Source: Salinigranum marinum
GTDB lineage: Archaea; Halobacteriota; Halobacteria; Halobacteriales; Haloferacaceae
Direction of reading: 5' to 3'
Assembly (NCBI RefSeq): GCF_024228675.1
Contig: NZ_CP100461.1
Coordinates: 2,849,398 to 2,913,397 of the forward strand
Length of the DNA: 64,000 bases
A model generated the notes under the pieces. The model was not told where the DNA came from. It made no database searches and was given only the letters and a program-made list of their open reading frames with translations. Shown here in pieces: positions 26,302 to 34,555 of this stretch. Numbering within the stretch: the stretch's first letter is position 1; each line of letters opens with the position of its first letter. The translations under genes and the position numbers were made by a program.

Positions 26302-26763
26302 TCACTCCACGAACCGCGAGCGGAGTTCCGGCGTCGGCACCATACACTGGTCTTTCCGTCCGAACCAGTCGTATCGGCGTTCGGCGACCCGGTCGTACAG
26401 CCAGTCGCGGACCCGGCGAGGGAGGAGCCAGCCCACGCGCGCAACCCCGTAGACACCGCCGAGCAGTTCGCAGACGCGGATGGCCGCCGCGGACTTCGTG
26501 TACGCCCGCGTGCCCTCGACGAGGACGACCGTCTCCAGGTCGTCCTGCGGGAGATCGAGCCGGTCGAGGACCGCCCGTCCGACATCGGACTGCAGGGAGG
26601 CAAAGCGGATCCGTCCGCGGGGATCGCGGTCGATCACGAACTGGACGGCCCCGTTACAGAGGTTGCAGACGCCGTCGAAGAACAGCACCGGACCGTCCTC
26701 GACCGCCGCCGCGAGATCGACCGTGCCGGCCTCGCCCTCGTCGCTCGGGACGTCCTCGGTCAT
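26302..26763 (-). CDS. DCC family thiol-disulfide oxidoreductase (DUF393)
   Basis: A 153-residue protein with the family motif LFFDGVCNLCNGAVQFVIDR (DGxCxLC) at about residues 27-46, followed by RIRFASLQSDVGRAVL and a conserved C-terminal WLLPRRVRDWLYDRVA. DCC proteins are thioredoxin-fold redox proteins. Its start overlaps the stop of the upstream YqjF gene (ATGA), so the pair is an operon. Confidence 0.92.
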   Translation of the reverse strand: MTEDVPSDEGEAGTVDLAAAVEDGPVLFFDGVCNLCNGAVQFVIDRDPRGRIRFASLQSDVGRAVLDRLDLPQDDLETVVLVEGTRAYTKSAAAIRVCELLGGVYGVARVGWLLPRRVRDWLYDRVAERRYDWFGRKDQCMVPTPELRSRFVE

Positions 26764-27497
26764 GCAGTCTCCTCCACGACGGGCGACTCCTCTCGCTCCC
26801 GGTGGATCCACTGGTCGCTCCGCGAGGCGGTGACGTCGACGCCCGGACCGTAGTAGCAGACCGGCTCCGCCTCGGGTTCGGCGAAGCCGTTCGCCGCGAA
26901 CAGCGTGTTCGCCTCGGTCGTGACGGTCGCCGGGTACAGGGTCCACGGCTCGTGAGCGACGTTCGTGTAACGGAGCGCTCCGTCTCCGGCCTCCGTGTAA
27001 AAGCGGTACCGTTCCGTCAGAAACGCCGCCAGCGGGTCCTCGCCCGACTCGAACGCGTCCCCGCTCGGGCGGTAGGTCGCTCGGTAGTGGGCCGGCCGGT
27101 CGCCGGGGTGGAGCCGCCGGCTCTCGAAGCGGACGCCGCCCTCGCCGTCGCTCTCCAGCCGAACCCGGGCGTAGTAGTACGGCAGGTGATGAAAGAGCCG
27201 CGCGCCGATCACGGACGAAACGCCCTGCGCGTCGAGACTGAAGAAGTAGACGCCCGGTTCGCCGTCGCAGGTGACGTACGTCCGGAGGTTGAGTTCCGGC
27301 AGGTCGACGCCGACGGCGGCCGGGAGCCCCTTCGGGCGAACGTCGACGTTCGTGAACGGGACGACCGAGAGCCACGCGTCGCCGTCGAAGGTGTCGACGG
27401 CGAGCGGATCGGGGAGGTGCGCGTCGACGACCGCCGGATCCACGGGGTAGTTGGCGAAGAGGAGGTGCCGCCATCCCATCGCGAGAGGGAGAACCAT
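26760..27497 (-). CDS. YqjF family protein (DUF2071)
   Basis: A 245-residue protein with the DUF2071 pattern: WRHLLFANYPVDPAVVDAHL near the N-terminus, DAWLSVVPFTNVDVRPKG, then LPELNLRTYVTCDGEPGVYF and RLFHHLPYYYARVRLES. The function is unknown in bacteria and archaea. Start ATG 27497 was chosen over an in-frame extension to 27743, which runs across the putative attachment site. It is the last chromosomal gene before the integrated element. Confidence 0.88.
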   Translation of the reverse strand: MVLPLAMGWRHLLFANYPVDPAVVDAHLPDPLAVDTFDGDAWLSVVPFTNVDVRPKGLPAAVGVDLPELNLRTYVTCDGEPGVYFFSLDAQGVSSVIGARLFHHLPYYYARVRLESDGEGGVRFESRRLHPGDRPAHYRATYRPSGDAFESGEDPLAAFLTERYRFYTEAGDGALRYTNVAHEPWTLYPATVTTEANTLFAANGFAEPEAEPVCYYGPGVDVTASRSDQWIHREREESPVVEETA

Positions 27498-27657
27498 GTT
27501 CGTGGTACGGGCCGGTGACGTGTGACTGTTACGCCACGTGACCGATCGATCCAGGCGAAAGCGTGCCACGCGTCGTCTGGGCGGATCGGCGACCACGTCC
27601 GACTGTCGTCGGAGAGACCCACCGGAAAAGGTACTCTCGATTGATAAGACGTCTGAC

Positions 27658-27669
27658 GGACTCGCCGGG
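27658..27669 (+). repeat. Candidate left attachment site of the integrated element
   Basis: The 12 bp GGACTCGCCGGG is identical and in the same orientation as the tRNA-Ala 3' end at 57406-57417, 29.7 kb away. It lies about 80 bp from the integrase stop. Twelve bases is short, so identity alone is weak. Position beside the integrase, orientation, and the change from GC-rich chromosomal to AT-richer element genes together make it the best candidate for the tRNA fragment left by integration. Confidence 0.7.
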
Positions 27670-27746
27670 GCTATGTCAATACGGATGCCTGCCGAGGCTC
27701 GGGTAAAACGCACACCGCGTCGTCGTGGAGTGGAGTCCATCATTGG

Positions 27747-28820
27747 CTACACGCCCTCGATGAACTCGCGGCGGATTTCCATCTTCTCGCGTTCGGTTCG
27801 CTCGTCGTAGTGCTGATCCAGTATGTCACCGGAGACGTTCGCCCGGTCAGAGACGACCTCCTGTGCCGACCCAGTCCGTAGGTGATTGGTGATCGATCCG
27901 CGCCGAATGCCGTGCGGAGACCGCGAGGATGGACAGCCAGCGCGCTGGCTGTGGTCACGGTATTCGCAGGTCTTCGGGTCCTTGTCGTGAGGACACTCAC
28001 CGATCTCACACGGCTGGGTCACACGGTAGATCGTTTCGCGAATCGAGCCCTCACTGAGTCGCCCTCGTGAGCTGGTGATCAGCGGCTTCCGACCGTGGTC
28101 ATCCGTCACGTCCTCGCGGTTGTGTTGGATGTAGTCCTCGATCACGCTGCAGTAGTAGGAGCTGACCGCGATCAAGCGCTCAGCCCTCTTTTTGTTCTTC
28201 AGCGGCGTGCCGGACTCCGGACGATGACGGACCTTGAGACACCGACCGTCTCGATCGAGGTCCTCGACATCGAATGACCGGAGCGTTCCCAGTCGGATTC
28301 CAGTATGCCAGAGGATCGCAGTAACGACGTGCTCTCGACTGGCGTAGCCGAACCGTTTGAGATGTTCGAGTATCGGTTCTGCTCGGTCGGCCCCAAGATG
28401 TTCGTTACGTGCCTCGTCTTCAGGGTCGACTTTCGGTATCTGAACGCGCTCGCGCATCCCCGGCTCGACGGCATCGATGGCCGCGCAGAACTCAAGGAAG
28501 ACGCGGAAGGTCTGGAGGTAGCCTCGGAGGGTGACAGTCTTCACCCTCTTGCTCGCCCAGACACGATAGCGGTGGATGTCCCGACCCGTGATGGCGTTCA
28601 TATCCTCGACATCGTACTCATCACAGAATTCGAGGAACTGCTCGAGCCGATATCGTTGATTCTGTTGTGACTTCTCCGAGAGTTCGGGTTCCCGCTCAGC
28701 GAGGTACCACTCCACGGCCTCGGCAGGCGTCGTAGGTGTGAGTCCATCGCTCATAGAACCCCGACGCTCAGGTTGTGCCGCTTCGGGAAAGGTACTTCGC
28801 CGGCTGTCCGACTCGCTCAT
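27747..28820 (-). CDS. Tyrosine recombinase (element integrase)
   Basis: A 357-residue integrase. The N-terminal SAM-like core-binding domain spans about 30-130 (EAVEWYLAEREPELSEKSQQ). The catalytic domain carries Arg I in HTGIRLGTLRSFDVEDLD, HxxR in SPHGIRRGSITNHLRTG, and the nucleophile Tyr in LDQHYDERTEREK. A four-cysteine patch (CEIGECPHDKDPKTC) precedes the second motif, as in haloarchaeal XerC/D-like integrases. ATG 28820 overlaps the preceding small gene (ATGA). It lies about 80 bp from the candidate left attachment site. Confidence 0.93.
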   Translation of the reverse strand: MSESDSRRSTFPEAAQPERRGSMSDGLTPTTPAEAVEWYLAEREPELSEKSQQNQRYRLEQFLEFCDEYDVEDMNAITGRDIHRYRVWASKRVKTVTLRGYLQTFRVFLEFCAAIDAVEPGMRERVQIPKVDPEDEARNEHLGADRAEPILEHLKRFGYASREHVVTAILWHTGIRLGTLRSFDVEDLDRDGRCLKVRHRPESGTPLKNKKRAERLIAVSSYYCSVIEDYIQHNREDVTDDHGRKPLITSSRGRLSEGSIRETIYRVTQPCEIGECPHDKDPKTCEYRDHSQRAGCPSSRSPHGIRRGSITNHLRTGSAQEVVSDRANVSGDILDQHYDERTEREKMEIRREFIEGV

Positions 28821-29092
28821 AAGCCCTCCTCGAAGGCTTCTAAGATGGTTGAGGATCCATGAAGCTGAGAGCTGACCTCAAAGATAGTGCCGATCTCTCG
28901 ACGCGTGAGGGGCCTCGTTATCTCACCTTCGGCACTGGTTCGTGCGTTCTGAATTTCGGCGAGGAGTGCCAGTATGTCCTCGACTTCCTTATTTGCGCTC
29001 TCGTAGACCTCGGTTTCTCTTTCCGAGAGAGCACCGTGCGTGGCGCGGTTGTAAGCGATTCGTTGTCCGCAGACGTTGTGATCGGTCGGCAT
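28817..29092 (-). CDS. Small hypothetical protein coupled to the integrase
   Basis: A 91-residue protein beginning MPTDHNVCGQRIAYNRATHG. It has a long acidic helix (SERETEVYESANKEVEDILA) and a C-terminal part (PLTRREIGTIFEVSSQLHGS) that could be a short helix-turn-helix. The stop overlaps the integrase start as ATGA, so translation is coupled. A role as excision or integration accessory factor is plausible from position, but no family was recognised. Confidence 0.65.
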   Translation of the reverse strand: MPTDHNVCGQRIAYNRATHGALSERETEVYESANKEVEDILALLAEIQNARTSAEGEITRPLTRREIGTIFEVSSQLHGSSTILEAFEEGL

Positions 29093-29334
29093 TTGTGTGG
29101 GTCGGTCGTACCCTGTTACCGGCCGGGTACACCGACGACAACGAGACCGCTGAGAAGGCCGACGAAAACTTATGCCCCATCGGACCGAAGTCCAAGTAGG
29201 GATTCGCGGCCTTGCCAACAATCCCGTCACCGTCGTGCCGTGCTTCGAGCGAAGGTGCCCAGGTACCAATTGGAACCTTTGCTCGATTGGTCGCGGCGCG
29301 TCGTCTTCTGTCGTGTGCAGCTACAGCACTGTGG

Positions 29335-29586
29335 TCAGAGGTCCTGTGATGGATCGTACACGGGACCATCCCTGGTCGCGGATGTCCGAGGTTGAGAGGC
29401 TGTCTCTTGTGGAGGAGAACGATCCTCCGTAGTGAACGCCTCGAGTTGGTCGGGATTTTCTTGCATGTAGTGCTTGAGAGCACGTCGAATCAGCTCCGAC
29501 CGAAACGTCCCTTCCGCTTCGGACGCGGTTTCCAGTGCCTCGTTCATCTGCCGCGGTATACGGCAGGAAACGGTTGTTTGCTGCAC
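29335..29586 (-). CDS. Ribbon-helix-helix DNA-binding protein
   Basis: An 83-residue protein whose first 50 residues fit the RHH (CopG/MetJ-like) fold: a short strand (QTTVSCRIPRQM), helix A (NEALETASEAEG) and helix B (FRSELIRRALKHYMQENPD). The C-terminal 30 residues are polar and probably disordered. GTG at 29586 is chosen because it begins directly at the strand; an alternative TTG lies 15 codons upstream. It is divergent from the winged-helix gene at 29681, and the 94-bp AT-rich gap probably carries both promoters. Confidence 0.75.
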   Translation of the reverse strand: MQQTTVSCRIPRQMNEALETASEAEGTFRSELIRRALKHYMQENPDQLEAFTTEDRSPPQETASQPRTSATRDGPVYDPSQDL

Positions 29587-29680
29587 GAATAGCCGATAGG
29601 GTGCGACTGTAAAATAGATTGGTGAACCCAACTATCTGAGGAACCTCTAATTATATTGGTCTTGAAGGAATTGGTCGGGT

Positions 29681-30217
29681 ATGACCGATTTTGATCCAGC
29701 CCCCACAGAGGAGGCGCTCAAGAGAGCAAAGCAACGCTGGAAGGGCCGGAAGGATACTTTTGCGCGTGTTTACTACGCCGTGCTTGGATTAGCCGAATAT
29801 ACTCACTACCCAGAAATTGCGGACGTTGCGGATTGTTCCGAGAATTCAGCAAAGAAGCATCTCGATCGACTGGTCGAGATGGGTCTCGTCCAGCGAGATC
29901 CCAAGCTAAAGTTGGCCCGATATCGGCGGAATGAGGCATACTTCGAGTGGCTCGATGCTAGTCAGATCGCCCAGGAACTCTCTAGAGAAGAGATACTGGA
30001 ACGTGTGGAGGAGCTCGAATCACGAAGAGCGGAGTTCGAGGAACAATTTGACGCTACTGATCCCTCCAACATTGGTCTGTTCGACCAATATACCGACCAA
30101 TCCACCTTCGACCGTTTGAGATCACTCAGCGAATGGCAAAGCATCGATCGGGACATCCAGCTATACAAAATCGCGTTTCATATCGCATCAAACAACGGCC
30201 ATCTTCTTCCGGTGTAG
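29681..30217 (+). CDS. Winged-helix regulator (DUF7342-like)
   Basis: A 178-residue protein with an ArsR/MarR-type helix-turn-helix at residues 25-85 (YYAVLGLAEYTHYPEIADVA, CSENSAKKHLDRLVEMGLV) and a wing (QRDPKLKLARYRRNEAYF), then a predicted coiled coil (REEILERVEELESRRAEFEE) and an acidic C-terminal domain. I recall haloarchaeal proteins of this layout as DUF7342. Five bp after its stop comes a 154-residue protein, giving a two-gene operon resembling haloarchaeal regulator/partner pairs. Confidence 0.75.
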   Translation: MTDFDPAPTEEALKRAKQRWKGRKDTFARVYYAVLGLAEYTHYPEIADVADCSENSAKKHLDRLVEMGLVQRDPKLKLARYRRNEAYFEWLDASQIAQELSREEILERVEELESRRAEFEEQFDATDPSNIGLFDQYTDQSTFDRLRSLSEWQSIDRDIQLYKIAFHIASNNGHLLPV

Positions 30218-30222
30218 AGAAT

Positions 30223-30687
30223 ATGGCTGAACTACCAAAGATCGTCACCGGGAACGAGGTGGATTTAGAACGGGATTATCTCCCTGATAGAGTGACGCTA
30301 CGGATCATCAGACAACTCCTCGAAAGTGAACCAGCAATTTCTTGGACGAAGTTTGAGCCACACGACCATCAACCACGGTTAATCCGTGCGGGGATAGATG
30401 AATCAGTATCCTCCATGTCACCACGTTCGTTCGAAGTTGAAGTGTGGTGGTTCAAGAAGGGTGACTTTGCGGTCAGGTGTCTAGAAGCGAGCGAAGATTC
30501 TAATTGGAGTTGCCGCTGGGATCATTATGACGCCGCTGGGACAATTCAGCCCCATTTTTACCATCCTCCCGACGAACGTTCAAATGAAGCACTATCCGGA
30601 TTTCCAAGTCATCCACTAGGTATTATGACGGCTGTTCTCAGCAGTATTGAGCAAGTGCTTCAGTCACACGATAGTAGGACGCAGTAG
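30223..30687 (+). CDS. Hypothetical partner of the DUF7342-like regulator
   Basis: A 154-residue protein, ATG at 30223, five bp after the regulator. Tryptophan- and His-rich segments (RSFEVEVWWFKKGDFAVRC, NWSCRWDHYDAAG, HFYHPPDERSNEAL) end in a helix (GIMTAVLSSIEQVLQ). The pattern of W-R-W-D-H and H-P-P is reminiscent of DUF6516-like proteins suggested as toxins in haloarchaeal modules, but I cannot confirm membership. The order regulator-then-partner would fit a toxin-antitoxin or autoregulated accessory pair. Confidence 0.6.
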   Translation: MAELPKIVTGNEVDLERDYLPDRVTLRIIRQLLESEPAISWTKFEPHDHQPRLIRAGIDESVSSMSPRSFEVEVWWFKKGDFAVRCLEASEDSNWSCRWDHYDAAGTIQPHFYHPPDERSNEALSGFPSHPLGIMTAVLSSIEQVLQSHDSRTQ

Positions 30688-30704
30688 CTTGAAATCGAGC
30701 ACCG

Positions 30705-31436
30705 CTACCGCTCGTGACTATCTTTGTAGGTTTTTTCGAGATCATCGTATCTACCTCGACTAACACCACGTCCGATATTCTCCGGCTCCGGTTCTGTGTG
30801 GTACTTCCCGGGGGGATATTTTTCGAAGGATTTCGCTACAGGACCGTTCACCTGCGTGAGTACATCTCCTTTGTTCCCACATCGAGAACAAATCAAAGCT
30901 TCAATCCTTTCTGGGTTGGGCAGAATCAGATCGAGTTCGCTACATTCTGTACATCTAAACCGCATCGGCGTTCGGAATTTTCCCTCATGTCTGTGGCGCA
31001 GTTTCTTGCCCTCTTTCTCTAAAGTATAGGGCTCCATTTCCTGGATATCACTGGCACGGCTTAATCGGGTGAACTCTTCTTCTGGAGCGTTATATTCACA
31101 GTTGAGACACAGAATTGTCGTAGCCTCATCAGAACTCTCGATTTTACGGAACAGGAATTTATTTGCCGACTTGCACATTCGACATCGGAAGTCTGACTTC
31201 CAGACACGCTCACCCGGTATCTCAAAGCCCTGATTCTTTTGCTCAAACTCCCGGTGCCACTCAATCACCGCATACTCCAACGGCTTTCTTATCGCATCGC
31301 GTGCATCAATCCCCGATTTTTGGATGATCTGATTCAACGCATCCATCAGCCAATCAGTGACGCTAATTTTGACTACTTTCGAGTACCGGTCGTCGGACGT
31401 CTCCGTATCCTCCGAATCAGTAGAATACTTAGTCAT
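30705..31436 (-). CDS. Multi-zinc-ribbon hypothetical protein
   Basis: A 243-residue protein. Residues 15-65 are helical (KVVKISVTDWLMDALNQIIQ) and may form an RHH-like dimer domain. Two zinc ribbons follow: CRMCKSANKF paired with LCLNCEYN, and FRCTECSELDL paired with ICSRCGNKG. The C-terminus is charged and probably disordered. I do not recognise the family; nucleic-acid binding is a reasonable inference. ATG 31436 is preferred over a TTG ten codons upstream. It converges with the gene at 30223. Confidence 0.65.
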   Translation of the reverse strand: MTKYSTDSEDTETSDDRYSKVVKISVTDWLMDALNQIIQKSGIDARDAIRKPLEYAVIEWHREFEQKNQGFEIPGERVWKSDFRCRMCKSANKFLFRKIESSDEATTILCLNCEYNAPEEEFTRLSRASDIQEMEPYTLEKEGKKLRHRHEGKFRTPMRFRCTECSELDLILPNPERIEALICSRCGNKGDVLTQVNGPVAKSFEKYPPGKYHTEPEPENIGRGVSRGRYDDLEKTYKDSHER

Positions 31437-31533
31437 CAGGTTATATTGAATTTCTTCTTCGGTCAAGTGTCACTCTTTCTCTTCCCGTCAAGATATTGGG
31501 TTCAAACGTATCTCCGGTTACCCTGAAGAAGGC

Positions 31534-32955
31534 TCACTCATCGAGCTGCAGGCCCTTTTTATCGAGTTCCTCGAGATATGCCGCAATTTCGCTCGCGGTG
31601 TCTCCATCAGTCTTTCCGTCTCCCTCTATGTCCATCCCCGAGTAGCTTCCCAGCAAGCCGAGGCCACCACCCGCGATCGCGCCGTGTTTGCCTGAACCGT
31701 CAACATCACTCCGATTTGCGTATGCCGCACCCGCGTTTGCGCCGGCGAGAATTGCTTCAGGATCTGCAGCGTCGATCCACTTTACAAATTCCTCTGGAGC
31801 CATCTTCCCCCCGAGATAGGTGAACGCGCCAAGTAGTGATCCTGCAAGTTCCCCATTGATGTTATCCAAGTCTTTATTGGCGTCAGCCATCGCCAAGACA
31901 TGTTCAGAGAGTTCCGAAGGGTCGACATCTTTGAGGGGCGATCCTTCGATACCACTTGAGTGAAGACCTGCGGCACCACCAAGAACAAGTGTCGCAGCAA
32001 TCCAGAGCGGTGTCGATCCGGGTGCGGCGACAGCCAATGGGATGCTCGCCCGACTAACATTAAGTCCCCAATTTCCGATCTCCTCTGGGTTGGCATCGCG
32101 GAGCGCAGTCCGAGCTGACTGGAGATGCTTATCAGCAGCCTCCTTTGCTTGGCGTGTAGCTTGCTCGGCCGGGGTTTCGACGCTTTGGCGGACCTGTTCG
32201 ATGCTGGATGAACCAGCGACGACGTCATCCAGTGTTTGGCTCTCTTCGTTATAATTTTCCAATAGTTCATCGAGACCGACAACCAATTCATCTACCGAGT
32301 TCGCTTCTGCTGCGAGTGCGTCAGCTTCGTCATGGGCATCATTTGGAAGGCGATCAATCCGAGTTCGCACATCCTGAGCATCGTACTTAATGGAGTCTTC
32401 ACCGGCGATGGTATAGCCCGCCTCGTCGGAGTCTACCTCAACACCACCGCGAGCAACACCAAATTCATCACGAAGATACAGACTCAGCGCGTCCAGATCG
32501 TCCTCACTGTAATCGTTTGAGAGCGGGATTGTGCAGTGTAACGATGGCAATTCAATCACGAATCGATTGTTCGACAAGTTGCTCGAAATCCCGTTGGACA
32601 CATCGAAATTGGACGCTTGGATTGCGGAGAGTGGGAACTCCTGTACTTGATCACCTGTCTTGTTCCCAGCAATCATTAGCCAGCGTGAATCCGATATGAC
32701 GTGAACGACGCGGTGTCTGCGAGATCGCTCAAGCGCTTCTGGTGCGCCAGGACCATTGAACTCTGGCACCTGTTTTGATGCGTGAAACAGAAAATGAGGT
32801 TGTTCTTCAGGTGAAAGGTATCTATAGACTGGATTGTCGTGCAGCCGTTTGCGCCCCAGTCCAAGATCGGTTTCCATTAAGCGCTCAGGTGTTACAGACT
32901 CGTGTTTCGCGCACTCGGCGAGTTCACGAGCACGCTCAATATCTGCATCCTTCAT
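31534..32955 (-). CDS. PH-like domain protein with glycine-rich helical C-terminus
   Basis: A 473-residue protein. Residues 50-160 look like a bacterial PH (YokE-type) domain: PHFLFHASKQVPEF, RRHRVVHVISDSRWLMIAGN, FVIELPSLHCTIPLSND. Residues 200-290 are strongly acidic and coiled-coil-prone. Residues 290-460 hold Gly/Ala-rich hydrophobic stretches (PLWIAATLVLGGAAGLHSSG, GAIAGGGLGLLGSYSG) that could insert in a membrane. The family is unknown to me. It stands alone, preceding the disrupted restriction gene on the opposite strand. A membrane-acting effector role is possible but speculative. Confidence 0.65.
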   Translation of the reverse strand: MKDADIERARELAECAKHESVTPERLMETDLGLGRKRLHDNPVYRYLSPEEQPHFLFHASKQVPEFNGPGAPEALERSRRHRVVHVISDSRWLMIAGNKTGDQVQEFPLSAIQASNFDVSNGISSNLSNNRFVIELPSLHCTIPLSNDYSEDDLDALSLYLRDEFGVARGGVEVDSDEAGYTIAGEDSIKYDAQDVRTRIDRLPNDAHDEADALAAEANSVDELVVGLDELLENYNEESQTLDDVVAGSSSIEQVRQSVETPAEQATRQAKEAADKHLQSARTALRDANPEEIGNWGLNVSRASIPLAVAAPGSTPLWIAATLVLGGAAGLHSSGIEGSPLKDVDPSELSEHVLAMADANKDLDNINGELAGSLLGAFTYLGGKMAPEEFVKWIDAADPEAILAGANAGAAYANRSDVDGSGKHGAIAGGGLGLLGSYSGMDIEGDGKTDGDTASEIAAYLEELDKKGLQLDE

Positions 32956-33435
32956 GCTCCTTGTACATACATGAATAATATAATATCTAGGTTGCTCTTA
33001 TCGTATCTGGTTTTTCGGACATTACTCAAGCCCTCGAGGTAGTCTATCACTATACTGTTGGAGACGAGTGTCGAAGGTCTCCTCTATCGACCTGCCCTAC
33101 AGTTGACTTGATTTTTTGAGAGTCAGAGACCGGCTATAGGATCGGTTGAAGCCCCAAAACATATGGCTACTATCTCTTACAATACTGTATGGATAGTGAA
33201 AATTCAACTTGGTGGAAAATAAACGCCGGGGATGATGGGACATTGAGAAATGCTTGGCTGGATGGCCCAATTATCAGTATCGGATGGTCTGTTGGCGATT
33301 TTCGGGAGCTTGATGACCAAGAAATCGTTGAAAAGGATTCTAGTCCGAACTCGCAGTTATCGAAATTTGTGGGTGCTACCACCGGACCAGTCGATGAAGC
33401 AATGACTGAGGGAGACCACGTCATTGCATATGCAC

Positions 33436-34555
33436 TGCCTTGTTGAACGCAAGACAGCGTCGGGGTGGGGTTGCTGATCTACAATTTTACGGCGCTAAAG
33501 ACGGCTTCTCGCCCTCAGAAGATGCAGTAGCTGTCACTCACAGCGGTTGCTGATGAGTCAAAACTATGGTACCTTGCTCCATTGTTCCGGTGACGGCGGC
33601 GATGCCTCTCCCGGATACGTCCGGAGAAGGGGAGCAGACGGCGAGCCCTAACTCGCCGCCTGCGTCAGGTTATGCACGATGCACTTGCGAGTCAGCTCCC
33701 GGAACTGGCCATGCCAGCTCCGGGAGCGGAGCTTCTCGCCGTCGTCTTCCTTCAACTGCGAGAAACCTGTCTCGCTCATCCAGCGTTGGTTGTAGTCCTC
33801 GTTCATCCGGGCGTTGTGGGCCTTCTGCAACGGTGTCTGCTCCCTGTGCTTGATCAACGGTCGCGTTGAGTTGGAGCGACACTCCTCGCGGAGGTCGCTC
33901 CACGAATAGTTCGCATCAGCAGACAACACACGCAGGTCTTCCGCGTTCCGGCGGAAGACCTGCATCCCGATGTGGCCGTCCCAGGCTTTCTTCGTCGTGA
34001 AATGAACGTCCTTGATCGCCAGCGAGTTCACGTCGATCAAGATCGTCGTCTTCATCGACTGGAACGAGTAATTCGCGCGGTCGCGGTAGTGGTAGCTGGT
34101 TTGATCGCGCTGGAAGCCACTCGCGTCAATCGCGGCTTCACCACTCCAGCCCGCCTGCTCCGCCGAAGCGCGGAGCAGGCGGCGCAGGTCACGCATCCGG
34201 TACTCTTGTTCCCACCGGCAGAACGAACTGTAGTGCGGTGCCTCGTCAAGTTCGAACACGGCGAGGACACCGGGCATCTCGTTAAGATAGTCTTCAGTCT
34301 CACGGAGGCTCTTCTCCAACTCGACGCGGTACAGAATCAAGGCGATCTGCACCCATTTCGCGTACCCGCCCGCGCCGTCCGGCGCGGCGGGTACTTCCGG
34401 GTCGTCAACGTGCTGTTTGGCAAGATCTCGACACATCCGTGCTAGCCGTCTGAGCGATGCCATATCGCCAGACGGCGTCCAATTACGGGTTAGCGTGACG
34501 GAATCTTCCCGTGAGAGCGTCTGAAGCTGCCGTTAGTCGACCGCAAAACAAGGCA
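33436..34555 (-). mobile_element. ISH1-type insertion sequence (IS5 family)
   Basis: 1120 bp bounded by 9-bp inverted ends TGCCTTGTT / AACAAGGCA and flanked by an 8-bp target duplication ATATGCAC (33428-33435 and 34556-34563). Length, short inverted ends, 8-bp duplication and a 271-residue transposase match ISH1 as I recall it (about 1.12 kb, 8-bp duplication). Both duplication copies are identical and excision in silico restores the host frame, so the insertion is recent. Confidence 0.9.
33648..34463 (-). CDS. IS5-family transposase of the ISH1-type element
   Basis: A 271-residue DDE transposase. Visible catalytic context: AAIDASGFQRDQTSYHYRDR (first Asp), VLSADANYSWSDLREECR (second Asp) and a C-terminal region with NQRWMSETGFSQLKEDDG (Glu). 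The N-terminus (MASLRRLARMCRDLAKQHVD) and length match haloarchaeal ISH1-type transposases. The frame is complete, so the enzyme may still be active. Confidence 0.92.
   Translation of the reverse strand: MASLRRLARMCRDLAKQHVDDPEVPAAPDGAGGYAKWVQIALILYRVELEKSLRETEDYLNEMPGVLAVFELDEAPHYSSFCRWEQEYRMRDLRRLLRASAEQAGWSGEAAIDASGFQRDQTSYHYRDRANYSFQSMKTTILIDVNSLAIKDVHFTTKKAWDGHIGMQVFRRNAEDLRVLSADANYSWSDLREECRSNSTRPLIKHREQTPLQKAHNARMNEDYNQRWMSETGFSQLKEDDGEKLRSRSWHGQFRELTRKCIVHNLTQAAS

Noticed and set aside
29172-29432. Plus-strand frame between the integrase operon and the RHH gene
   Set aside because: Cys/Arg/Ser-scattered composition, no Shine-Dalgarno and overlap with the RHH gene's 3' end.
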